Source of the DNA: Bacillota bacterium
GTDB lineage: Bacteria > Bacillota > Clostridia > Lutisporales > Lutisporaceae
Length of the DNA stretch: 12,112 nucleotides
Reading direction: 5' to 3'
Assembly (NCBI GenBank): GCA_023230985.1
Contig: JALNWH010000054.1
Coordinates: forward strand, 1 to 12,112
This document shows positions 1-6,130 of the stretch, in pieces. How positions within the stretch are numbered: position 1 is the stretch's first letter; each line of letters begins with the position of its first letter. A program made the position numbers and the translations under genes. The notes under the pieces are model-generated. The model did no database searches, was not told the DNA's origin, and saw only the letters and a list, made by a program, of their open reading frames with translations.

Positions 1-14
1 GCCTCAGGATGACA
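1..14. repeat. Right-end fragment of a second copy of the palindromic repeat
   Basis: Bases 1-14 (GCCTCAGGATGACA) are identical to bases 110-123, the end of the full repeat copy. The window edge cuts this copy, so only its right arm is seen. The DNA after both copies is also similar: TTTTGAACTTGGC at 30-42 against TTTTGAAACTCGGC at 141-154. This suggests a duplicated unit of about 110 bp rather than two independent insertions. Confidence 0.65.
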
Positions 15-48
15 ACCTCGAAATTATTATTTTGAACTTGGCAGAAAT

Positions 49-123
49 TGTCATTCTGAACGTAAGTGAAGAATCTTATGTTACAAAGAAAAAAAGTCCT
101 TCGGCTGAAGCCTCAGGATGACA
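49..123. repeat. Imperfect palindromic intergenic repeat (TGTCATYCTGA family)
   Basis: The left arm begins TGTCATTCTGA at 49-59. The right arm ends TCAGGATGACA at 113-123, whose reverse complement matches the left arm at 10 of 11 bases. The similarity continues inward less perfectly (GTGAAGAATCTTA against the complement of AAGTCCTTCGGCT), so the transcript could form one long hairpin. I recognise this type from clostridial and other bacterial genomes, where such copies lie between genes. It carries no protein and is not an insertion sequence that I can identify. Confidence 0.75.
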
Positions 124-157
124 TGCATAAAGTGATTTAATTTTGAAACTCGGCTTA

Positions 158-163
158 TATAAT
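158..163 (+). promoter_or_regulatory. Candidate -10 box (TATAAT) before the PIG-L deacetylase gene
   Basis: A perfect TATAAT lies at 158-163. No convincing -35 box sits 16-18 bases upstream; TTGAAA at 143-148 is only 9 bases away. Transcription starting near 170 would leave a short leader that contains the ribosome site at 189-193. That geometry fits a start codon at 199 better than one at 181. Confidence 0.4.
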
Positions 164-198
164 ATTGGACAAACAGGAAAATGGGGTGTGGAGTCTAT

Positions 199-1101
199 AT
201 GAGGGAATTTGTAAAAAGAATACTTGCCAAACCTATATTGTTTTTTGATAAACTTGTAATTGGCTTTTATTTATATATGGTAAAAAAGAAGACAGCAGGT
301 ATAAAAGAATTAATATTTTCGAAAAAAAAGGTTTTAATCCTTGCCCCTCATCAAGATGATGAGGTTTTAGGTTGTGGTTGTTTTATACAACAAGGAATAG
401 AGGAAGGCAACAAAATCAAATGTGTGTTTATGACCGATGGCTCAATGAGTACAGATAGTATTAATAAAGAAACTCTAGCGAAAATCAGAAAAATTGAAGC
501 TTTGGAAGTAGCAAAAAAACTCAAAATGGAATTGCCGGAATTTTTAAATAAAGGTGACGGAGTACTGGACAGTAATGATATTGACGCATCAAAAAAGATT
601 GCTGAAATAATTGATAAGTTTAAACCGGATATTATTATGTTTCCATACTTTATGGATGGTCATAGTGACCACAGTGCTACAAGCGGAATACTTATAAATG
701 CTATGGAATTGATAAAAAACAATGCAAGACTTTTTGCTTATGAGATTAATTCTCCCATATCTGTTTATGGTATCACCCATTATGTTGATTGTACAAGTTA
801 TATGAGTAGAAAATCGGATATACTAAAAACATATAAATCTCAGACTATGTCTTTTGGAACCGTTCTATTAATGAACAAGCTTAACGGTATTTTGGCAGGC
901 ACTGACGGTGGCGTTGAATTATTTAGAGAAATTGATTTCGACTCTTATAAAAAGACTTATGAGAAGTATAATAAAGATAATAAGGTTTGGATGAGATTTA
1001 GACAAATGTACAGTATTTACTTTATGGTAATTGCTTATTTTAAAGGACTTGGGCTAAAGAAAGAGGGAGCAAAATACCAAGATTTTGGAATGAAGCAGTA
1101 A
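199..1101 (+). CDS. PIG-L/LmbE-family zinc-dependent N-deacetylase
   Basis: A predicted deacetylase of the PIG-L/LmbE family, whose members remove acetyl groups from N-acetylglucosamine-type sugars. Numbered from the chosen start, the signature APHQDDEVLGCG is at residues 49-60 and the second metal motif HSDH at 155-158; together they supply the His-Asp-His zinc ligands. The N-terminus has a basic and hydrophobic stretch (residues about 5-28) without a cleavage site, so the protein may sit on the inner face of the membrane. I chose the ATG at 199 because TGGAG (189-193) stands five bases before it. The in-frame ATG at 181 has only AGGA two bases away and would add six residues. Its place before a polymerase-family gene suggests it deacetylates a glycan or lipid-linked precursor; the exact substrate cannot be read. 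The family call is firm. Confidence 0.9.
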   Translation: MREFVKRILAKPILFFDKLVIGFYLYMVKKKTAGIKELIFSKKKVLILAPHQDDEVLGCGCFIQQGIEEGNKIKCVFMTDGSMSTDSINKETLAKIRKIEALEVAKKLKMELPEFLNKGDGVLDSNDIDASKKIAEIIDKFKPDIIMFPYFMDGHSDHSATSGILINAMELIKNNARLFAYEINSPISVYGITHYVDCTSYMSRKSDILKTYKSQTMSFGTVLLMNKLNGILAGTDGGVELFREIDFDSYKKTYEKYNKDNKVWMRFRQMYSIYFMVIAYFKGLGLKKEGAKYQDFGMKQ

Positions 1102-1265
1102 TGATAGCAAATATAATAATCTTCTTAAAAGGGAAAGTATCTAAAGTTTTTGTAACTATACAAAATCCATATGAGAAACCTTTTATAAAGAAAAATAAAA
1201 GATTGAATAGAATCAAGCAATATATGATAATAGTAAAATGGAGGTGTTTAAATGAAAATTATTGA
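1101..1265 (+). CDS. Possible small ORF (54 codons), unrecognised
   Basis: The stop of the deacetylase gene overlaps an ATG (TAATG, 1099-1103) that opens a 54-codon frame. It runs through the whole 150-base gap and ends 14 bases inside the next gene. The product would start hydrophobic (MIANIIIFLKG) and be rich in Lys and Arg after that. There is no good ribosome site, so translation would have to be coupled to the upstream gene, as the identical TAATG junction at 11352-11356 suggests is possible here. I do not recognise it. It could equally be chance openness in AT-rich DNA or the decayed remains of a longer gene. Confidence 0.2.
   Translation: MIANIIIFLKGKVSKVFVTIQNPYEKPFIKKNKRLNRIKQYMIIVKWRCLNENY
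1203..1231 (+). promoter_or_regulatory. Weak candidate promoter before the DUF4330 gene
   Basis: TTGAAT at 1203-1208 and GATAAT at 1226-1231 are separated by 17 bases, a standard housekeeping-sigma arrangement. Transcription would begin near 1238, right at the ribosome site (GGAGGT, 1240-1245), which leaves an unusually short leader. It may be an accident of base composition. Confidence 0.3.
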
Positions 1266-1743
1266 TGAAAAAGGAAGGCTCTTTGGTTTTATAAATATCA
1301 TTGATTTATTCATAAGTATCATGTTAATAGTTCTAATAGGCTTTGGGGCATATAAAGTCTTCAAAGTAAACCCAACTGCAGTTGTTAACACACAAAAAGT
1401 CACTATGGTATATTTCATTCAAGAAGTTAGGGATGTTACTTACAATGCTATTGAAGTAGGCGAAATAGCCAAAGACTATGACAAAAACACTGTATATGGG
1501 AAAATTGTAAAGAAGGAGGCATTGCCGGCAAAGAAGATGGCTGAAACTGCTGATGGAAGATTTGTAGAGGCAGAAATCCCAAATCGATATGATGTAAAGA
1601 TATATATTGAAGGTGATGCAGTAGTCAGTAAAACAGGCATATATATGGGCGGCCAAGAAGTGAGAGTCGGATTTGCTACATCGGTAAAAGGTAAAAGATT
1701 TGGAACTAAGGGTTTTGTATACGATGTTATTATTGACGAATAG
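1252..1743 (+). CDS. DUF4330 family membrane-anchored protein
   Basis: A 163-residue protein matching the DUF4330 family, which has no established biochemical role. The N-terminus MKIIDEKGRLFGFINIIDLF is typical of the family. It leads into one membrane segment at about residues 14-36, followed by a soluble domain of about 125 residues rich in beta-type sequence (MGGQEVRVGF near 132-141). The short charged N-terminus and single helix predict an anchored protein with its domain outside the cell. The start is set by GGAGGT at 1240-1245, six bases before the ATG. The next gene begins 11 bases after its stop, so it is probably cotranscribed with the small protein and the polymerase. A role in export or assembly of the polysaccharide is inferred from position only. 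Confidence 0.8.
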   Translation: MKIIDEKGRLFGFINIIDLFISIMLIVLIGFGAYKVFKVNPTAVVNTQKVTMVYFIQEVRDVTYNAIEVGEIAKDYDKNTVYGKIVKKEALPAKKMAETADGRFVEAEIPNRYDVKIYIEGDAVVSKTGIYMGGQEVRVGFATSVKGKRFGTKGFVYDVIIDE

Positions 1744-1754
1744 AGGTATTTAAA

Positions 1755-2150
1755 ATGCATAATAAAAGCAAGCTCATACTTTTTGTTATTAATAGTGGGA
1801 ATAAACTGGAGATTGCTTATGCCCACAGTTTTTTTAAAAAAACATGCCAACGAATTGGCATGTTGTGGAATGACAGCTTTTTTGGGAAGCTGATTTCCGG
1901 TTTTTTTAATATAGATATACATAAAAGCACTTTTACATATAAATTGCTTAAATCACTATTCGATATTTTTGAGCAAAAGATAATTAAAAGATTTCCTCTT
2001 AAAGAGGCTGTAGAAAATAGTAAATACATAAATAATATAAAGAAAATTTTAGGTAATATAGGGCAATACGAAGCATGTAGAATAAAAACTATTTTATCCA
2101 ATAGTTTTTTTGTTAAATCTGTATGTGAGTTCTGGTCGAGTGTAGATTAA
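1755..2150 (+). CDS. Unrecognised small protein with repeated S-F-F-x-K motifs
   Basis: I do not recognise a named family. The product is 131 residues, basic and largely helical in character, with no clear signal peptide or membrane segment. A short motif recurs: HSFFKK (24-29), DSFFGK (40-45), KSTFTYK (57-63) and NSFFVK (116-121). The first three are spaced 16-17 residues apart, as if from repeated amphipathic helices. The frame is supported by a ribosome site (AGAGGT, 1742-1747) seven bases before the ATG, and by tight packing between DUF4330 (11 bases upstream) and the polymerase gene (13 bases downstream). An accessory or regulatory partner of the polymerase, perhaps equivalent to the extra N-terminal region I recall on some clostridial O-antigen-ligase-like proteins, is a guess from position. 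Confidence 0.65.
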   Translation: MHNKSKLILFVINSGNKLEIAYAHSFFKKTCQRIGMLWNDSFFGKLISGFFNIDIHKSTFTYKLLKSLFDIFEQKIIKRFPLKEAVENSKYINNIKKILGNIGQYEACRIKTILSNSFFVKSVCEFWSSVD

Positions 2151-2163
2151 GGGGGCAAATGAT

Positions 2164-3402
2164 ATGGGAATAGCCTTAAAATTAATAGGGAGTATAGTTG
2201 TATCTTCGATAGTTTTAAAAAGCCCTCTTTGGGGTTTAAATATTTTAATAATTGCAATTCCGTTTTTACCTAATGAATCTACTTTAATTCTTGTAGGGAT
2301 TGTAGTTTTTTCTTTTATTATAAAGACTATAATAACAAAGGATACTGAATTTGCAACTGATCCGTTAACATTGCCTATTACGTCTTTTGCAATTGTTCAG
2401 ATTATTACTACTTTAATTTCCGTATCTTTTGTTTTAAGCCTACAAAATCTATTTGTCAGTTTAATAAGTCTGGCTTTATATTTTACTATAATTAATACGA
2501 TTAAAACAAAAGAAGAATTGGATAAAACTATTAAAGTTTTTATAATTACTGCTTTTATAATGTCATGTTACGGTATTTTTCAATACTTTACTTTAGGTAC
2601 AACAAGCAAGGCCTGGGTTGACGTGGAATTAAATCCGGATCTAAAGACAAGAGTTGTAGGTACTTTCGGAAATCCTAACGTTTTTGCAGAATATTTAGAA
2701 CATATTTTACCTGTTTCCATAGCATTGTTATTTGTGCATAAGAAGTTAATGAATAGGCTTATAGCTTTTATACTTGCTGCAACTATGTTTGTATGTCTAT
2801 TGCTTACCGCCTCTAGGGGCGCTTGGCTGGGTTTTGTCGCCGGTATGCTTTTGTTTATCATTTTAAAACTGTTTAAGTATATCCCATTTTTCATTGCAGG
2901 AGGTGCTTTGGCTCTTCCTCTTGCACCGCGAGTAATATTGCAAAGGATAAGTACCATAGGCAATATTCAAGATACTTCAAATGAGTATAGGACATTTATA
3001 TGGGAAGGTGCAATAAATATGATAAAAGACTTTTGGATAACAGGAGTGGGATATGGATATTGGGCTTTTAGAAATACATTTTATGAATACGGTATAAGGG
3101 GAGCCAAAGCCTGGCATAGTCATAATATGTATTTGGAGATAATGGCTGAGATGGGCATATTTGGTGTGTTTACTTTTGCCTGGGTCATTCTTTCCTTATT
3201 TGTACACAGTGCAAAGTTTTTAATTAAAACAAATGATAAATATTTAAGCTATGTTTCAGCCGGACTTTTGGCAGGACTTTTGTCAATTATGGTTCATGGT
3301 ATTGCGGAACATATCCTATATATGCCTAAATCAGTTGTTCTATTCTGGATATTTTCAGCTTTTATATCTTCTGCGAGCATTATCGGTTCAAAAGAATATT
3401 AA
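2164..3402 (+). CDS. O-antigen ligase/polymerase (Wzy_C, WaaL-like) family membrane protein
   Basis: A 412-residue polytopic membrane protein, about a dozen hydrophobic segments, of the O-antigen ligase/polymerase family. Members join lipid-linked glycan units on the outer face of the membrane, either polymerising them or transferring them to an acceptor. Family hallmarks are GNPNVFAEYL (169-178), the short motif TASRGAWLG (215-223) with its conserved Arg218, and the large-loop motif HSHNMYLEIMAEMG (318-331) with the catalytic-type His pair. Length is normal for the family. The ribosome site is a run of G (2151-2155), eight bases before the ATG. Sequence alone cannot separate polymerase from ligase. 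In a Gram-positive with no LPS, polymerisation or attachment of a wall polysaccharide, or glycosylation of a surface protein, are the options. No flippase or chain-length regulator is visible in the window. Confidence 0.88.
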   Translation: MGIALKLIGSIVVSSIVLKSPLWGLNILIIAIPFLPNESTLILVGIVVFSFIIKTIITKDTEFATDPLTLPITSFAIVQIITTLISVSFVLSLQNLFVSLISLALYFTIINTIKTKEELDKTIKVFIITAFIMSCYGIFQYFTLGTTSKAWVDVELNPDLKTRVVGTFGNPNVFAEYLEHILPVSIALLFVHKKLMNRLIAFILAATMFVCLLLTASRGAWLGFVAGMLLFIILKLFKYIPFFIAGGALALPLAPRVILQRISTIGNIQDTSNEYRTFIWEGAINMIKDFWITGVGYGYWAFRNTFYEYGIRGAKAWHSHNMYLEIMAEMGIFGVFTFAWVILSLFVHSAKFLIKTNDKYLSYVSAGLLAGLLSIMVHGIAEHILYMPKSVVLFWIFSAFISSASIIGSKEY

Positions 3403-3431
3403 AAGATAATAGATTTTTGGATTATCTGTAA

Positions 3432-3448
3432 CAAATAAGAAATATTTG
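3432..3448. promoter_or_regulatory. Operator-like inverted repeat at the glycosidase promoter
   Basis: CAAATA (3432-3437) and TATTTG (3443-3448) form a perfect 6-base inverted repeat around a 5-base centre. The right half lies exactly where a -35 box would be for the TATAAT at 3466-3471 with a 17-base spacer. A DNA-binding dimer here could block or assist RNA polymerase. AT-rich DNA yields such short palindromes by chance, so this is only suggestive. Confidence 0.3.
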
Positions 3449-3462
3449 CAGTCTAATATAAA

Positions 3463-3471
3463 TGATATAAT
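3463..3471 (+). promoter_or_regulatory. Extended -10 promoter (TGATATAAT) for the phosphodiester glycosidase gene
   Basis: TGATATAAT at 3463-3471 is a perfect extended -10 element. The -35 region is poor, which extended -10 promoters tolerate. Transcription from about 3478 gives a leader of roughly 27 bases carrying the ribosome site TGGAGGT at 3491-3497. Confidence 0.6.
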
Positions 3472-3490
3472 ATAGTCAAAATCAATGTAT

Positions 3491-3497
3491 TGGAGGT
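3491..3497 (+). promoter_or_regulatory. Ribosome binding site that sets a GTG start
   Basis: TGGAGGT lies seven bases before the GTG at 3505. The upstream in-frame TTG at 3490 overlaps this site and so cannot be the start. Confidence 0.85.
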
Positions 3498-3504
3498 AGT
3501 ATTC

Positions 3505-5997
3505 GTGATATTAAAAAATAAAACAAGAAAAATTCTATCTTTTTTATTAATTTTTGTTATTCTTTTTTCTAATGTTTTATATGCAAAAGATAATAGCAAA
3601 AATGAAGAACGCATTATAAAAGAAAACATACAGCAAATTGGGCCGGGTACATATTTTAAACAAACTGACTTTCAAACGGCAAATACAAAATTTAAAATAA
3701 ATACTGTTTACACCACTATAGGAACAAAATATATAAAAGTTGAAGCAGCTGATAATGGAAGGGCAATAGGTACCGCTACTGTAACCAAACAAGCTGAACT
3801 AAAATCGCTGGAAGACAGTAGAGTAATTGGCGCTATAAATGGGGACTTTTTTTATGTTAATGAATTGACAGGGCTTCCTTCAGGAACTTGTATTATAGAT
3901 GGTGAAATTAGAACTGCATTACCTGAAAGCACTATATTTGGTGTTACAAGTAAAGGGAATTGTTTTATTAGTGACATCGAGATGAATGCTTTTGCAACTA
4001 TTGGCAAAAAGAAATATGAAATAAAGGGAGTAAACCGTGTTAGATGGGATAACCAATTGATATTATATACCCCTTCTTTTAGCAAACCTACAAATACAAA
4101 GGGGAACGGTACAGAGGTAATTATAAAAGGTTTGGAGCTTCCTATTAAAAGCAATATGAAATATAAAGGGGTAGTAGAAAAAATTTATAGGGATGTTGAA
4201 AATATAGAAATACCGGAAGATAGGATAGTGTTATCGGGGCAAGGTGCTGCAGCAGAGTTTTTAAATGAACTTAAAGAAGATGATGAAGTCAGCTTCGAAA
4301 TTAATTTTAACAGAAAAGACATAGAACACGCTATTTCCGGTAATCCTAGGCTTATTGCTAACGGTGAGATAGCAGAGGATATTGAGAAAAGAAGTGATGC
4401 TAAAAGCAGACATCCAAGAACTGCTGTCGGTATAAAAGACGGGCAGGTTATTTTTATAACAGTTGATGGTCGCCAGAAAGGTTATAGCGATGGTATGACC
4501 TTATATGAATTAGCGGACTTCATGCTTGAACAAGGTATAGAAAATGCCATTAACCTTGATGGTGGCGGATCTACTGCTATGATAGCAAGGAAACAAGGAT
4601 ATATTAGCTCCAGAATAATAAATTCTCCATCTGATGGAAGAGAGAGGGCAGTAGCGAATTCCCTGCAAATAATATCTGATGCACCTTTATCAAAACCGGA
4701 AAAAGTGTTTTTTGGCAAAAGTTCATTAAAGATATTTAAAAATAGCAATTATACTCCCACAACTTATGGATTAGATCAATATTATAATAGAGTAGATTTA
4801 AAACCTACGGAAATAGAATATAAAATCGGCGGAGGTATAGGGAAAATTAATAAAGAAGGTCTGTTTGTTTCAGGTAATACTTCCGGTCAGGGTTTTATAG
4901 AGGCAGCTATTGGAAACTCAAAAAGCAAAATAGAAGTAGAAGTATATAATAAAGTGGCTTCTTTAAGGATTCTGAACAGTTATATGAGTTTAGAACCGGG
5001 AGAAAAAGTTCAAATGGAAGTGAAAGCCTATAATGAAAAAGGTGAAGAGATAGTTATAAGCCCAACTGCTGTTACTTGGGCTGCTACAGAGGATTTTGGT
5101 GAATTTGATAAATCAGGGATATTTACTGCCGGTAAGAATATGATAGAAGGTAAGATCATCGCAAAAGCCGGTGATGTTACTTCTGTTGTCGATGCAAGGA
5201 TAGGTAATATGCCTATAGTTCTTGAAGGCTTTGAAAATGCAGACAATATAGAGTTAAAGAGTATTAAAGCAGATATATCCGGGAGACCATCCGGAAATGG
5301 TGAACCTGTTATACTTGGTACTTCATCTTATAAAATGGAGTATGATATGAGTACCGGTGAAGAAGGTACGTCAGCAGCTTATTTGAATTTTAAAAAGAAT
5401 ATTCCAGTTCCCGGTAGGCCTATTGAAATTGGTGTATGGGTTTACGGTAATGAATCCGGTAACTGGCTGAGGGGAACTTATATAAATGCAAGTGGAGAAA
5501 GAAAGGTAGTGAACTTTTCAAACCAAGGTAAATTCAACTGGAAGGGCTGGAAATTTGCTTATGCGGAGATTCCCAAGGATGAAAAATACCCTATATCCTT
5601 TGAACAAATTTATGTAGCTGAACCAAACGAAGAAAATAAAACAAAAAGTGTAGTGTATTTTGATAATCTGACAGCTCTTTATAAGGAAGGGGAAGATTAT
5701 TATAATCCTGAAGTTGTAGAGATAAATATTGCAGATAAAGAAGAATTAGATGAGAAACCTGATGAAATCATTATAAAGGTAAGGGATAAGGGAGAAGGTA
5801 TAGATCCAAAATCAATAGTATTACTTTTGGATAATATACAAGTAAAAACTGAATACAATGAAAAAACAGAAACTATCACCTATAGGGTGTCAGATAGAAT
5901 TTCTAAAGGAAAACATGAGATTTGGCTAAGATTAAGAGATAAAGCCGGTAATGGCTTGAATCCGGAATACAAATCAACTTTCATAATAAAGAAATAA
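3505..5997 (+). CDS. Exported phosphodiester glycosidase (NAGPA domain) with Ig-like and CBM-like modules
   Basis: An 830-residue exported protein starting at GTG. A signal peptide spans residues 1-27 (basic NKTRK, hydrophobic core, likely cleavage after VLYA). The catalytic region, about 35-395, matches the phosphodiester glycosidase family related to mammalian uncovering enzyme, which cleaves sugar-1-phosphodiesters. Its motifs are GAINGDFF (109-116), HPRTAVG (303-309), NLDGGGST (350-357) and GRERAVANSLQI (378-389). Two Ig-like modules follow (about 401-480 and 484-567, the second Big_2-like), then a carbohydrate-binding-like beta module (about 568-727) ending YFDNLTALY, and a final Ig-like module (about 735-830). 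I see no SLH, LPXTG or choline-binding anchor, so it is either secreted or held by its beta modules. It has its own promoter and terminator. A substrate such as a phosphodiester-linked wall polymer is inferred from neighbours. Confidence 0.88.
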   Translation: MILKNKTRKILSFLLIFVILFSNVLYAKDNSKNEERIIKENIQQIGPGTYFKQTDFQTANTKFKINTVYTTIGTKYIKVEAADNGRAIGTATVTKQAELKSLEDSRVIGAINGDFFYVNELTGLPSGTCIIDGEIRTALPESTIFGVTSKGNCFISDIEMNAFATIGKKKYEIKGVNRVRWDNQLILYTPSFSKPTNTKGNGTEVIIKGLELPIKSNMKYKGVVEKIYRDVENIEIPEDRIVLSGQGAAAEFLNELKEDDEVSFEINFNRKDIEHAISGNPRLIANGEIAEDIEKRSDAKSRHPRTAVGIKDGQVIFITVDGRQKGYSDGMTLYELADFMLEQGIENAINLDGGGSTAMIARKQGYISSRIINSPSDGRERAVANSLQIISDAPLSKPEKVFFGKSSLKIFKNSNYTPTTYGLDQYYNRVDLKPTEIEYKIGGGIGKINKEGLFVSGNTSGQGFIEAAIGNSKSKIEVEVYNKVASLRILNSYMSLEPGEKVQMEVKAYNEKGEEIVISPTAVTWAATEDFGEFDKSGIFTAGKNMIEGKIIAKAGDVTSVVDARIGNMPIVLEGFENADNIELKSIKADISGRPSGNGEPVILGTSSYKMEYDMSTGEEGTSAAYLNFKKNIPVPGRPIEIGVWVYGNESGNWLRGTYINASGERKVVNFSNQGKFNWKGWKFAYAEIPKDEKYPISFEQIYVAEPNEENKTKSVVYFDNLTALYKEGEDYYNPEVVEINIADKEELDEKPDEIIIKVRDKGEGIDPKSIVLLLDNIQVKTEYNEKTETITYRVSDRISKGKHEIWLRLRDKAGNGLNPEYKSTFIIKK

Positions 5998-6027
5998 AAG
6001 AAGTGGCTTAGCCACTTCTTTTATTTT
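5992..6027 (+). terminator. Strong intrinsic terminator after the glycosidase gene
   Basis: GAAGTGGC (6000-6007), loop TTA, and GCCACTTC (6011-6018) form a perfect stem. It extends outward through A-T pairs to 5992/6026, overlapping the stop codon, and is followed by a T-rich tract. The A-rich left side means it could also act on the opposite strand. Confidence 0.9.
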
Positions 6028-6054
6028 AATCCTTAAACACCTATACAATAAATA

Positions 6055-6063
6055 TGCTATAAT
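6055..6063 (+). promoter_or_regulatory. Extended -10 promoter (TGCTATAAT) for the acyltransferase-CsaB-TagA run
   Basis: TGCTATAAT at 6055-6063 is a perfect extended -10 element placed just after the terminator. TTAAAC at 6033-6038 is a poor -35 with a 19-base spacer. The start near 6070 gives a leader of about 60 bases. No other convincing promoter or terminator appears up to 12112, so the downstream genes may all depend on it. Confidence 0.6.
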
Positions 6064-6086
6064 GTTTAAGTACACAAGCTTAAAAG

Positions 6087-6123
6087 CCTCTAAGTGAATC
6101 TTATTTAATGCTTATTTAGGAGG
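6087..6123 (+). promoter_or_regulatory. Possible leader hairpin masking the Shine-Dalgarno site
   Basis: CCTCTAA at 6087-6093 can pair with TTAGGAGG at 6116-6123, giving seven pairs with one bulged G. This buries the AGGAGG (6118-6123) that serves the TTG start at 6131. The loop is about 22 bases, so the structure is probably only moderately stable and could be opened by temperature, a protein or the ribosome. It is a prediction from complementarity alone. Confidence 0.3.
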
Positions 6124-6130
6124 ATGCAGT

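Noticed and set aside
1476..1922. 148-codon frame on the - strand across DUF4330 and the next gene
   Set aside because: It lies opposite two genes that have good ribosome sites and family or context support; its composition is that of an antisense shadow.
3404..3427. AGATAAT/ATTATCT inverted repeat after the polymerase gene as a terminator
   Set aside because: The 7-pair stem is entirely weak except for one G-C pair, has a 10-base loop and no T tract after it.
3490..3504. Upstream TTG start that would add five residues to the glycosidase
   Set aside because: The TTG overlaps the ribosome site TGGAGGT; the GTG at 3505 is correctly spaced and begins a normal signal peptide.
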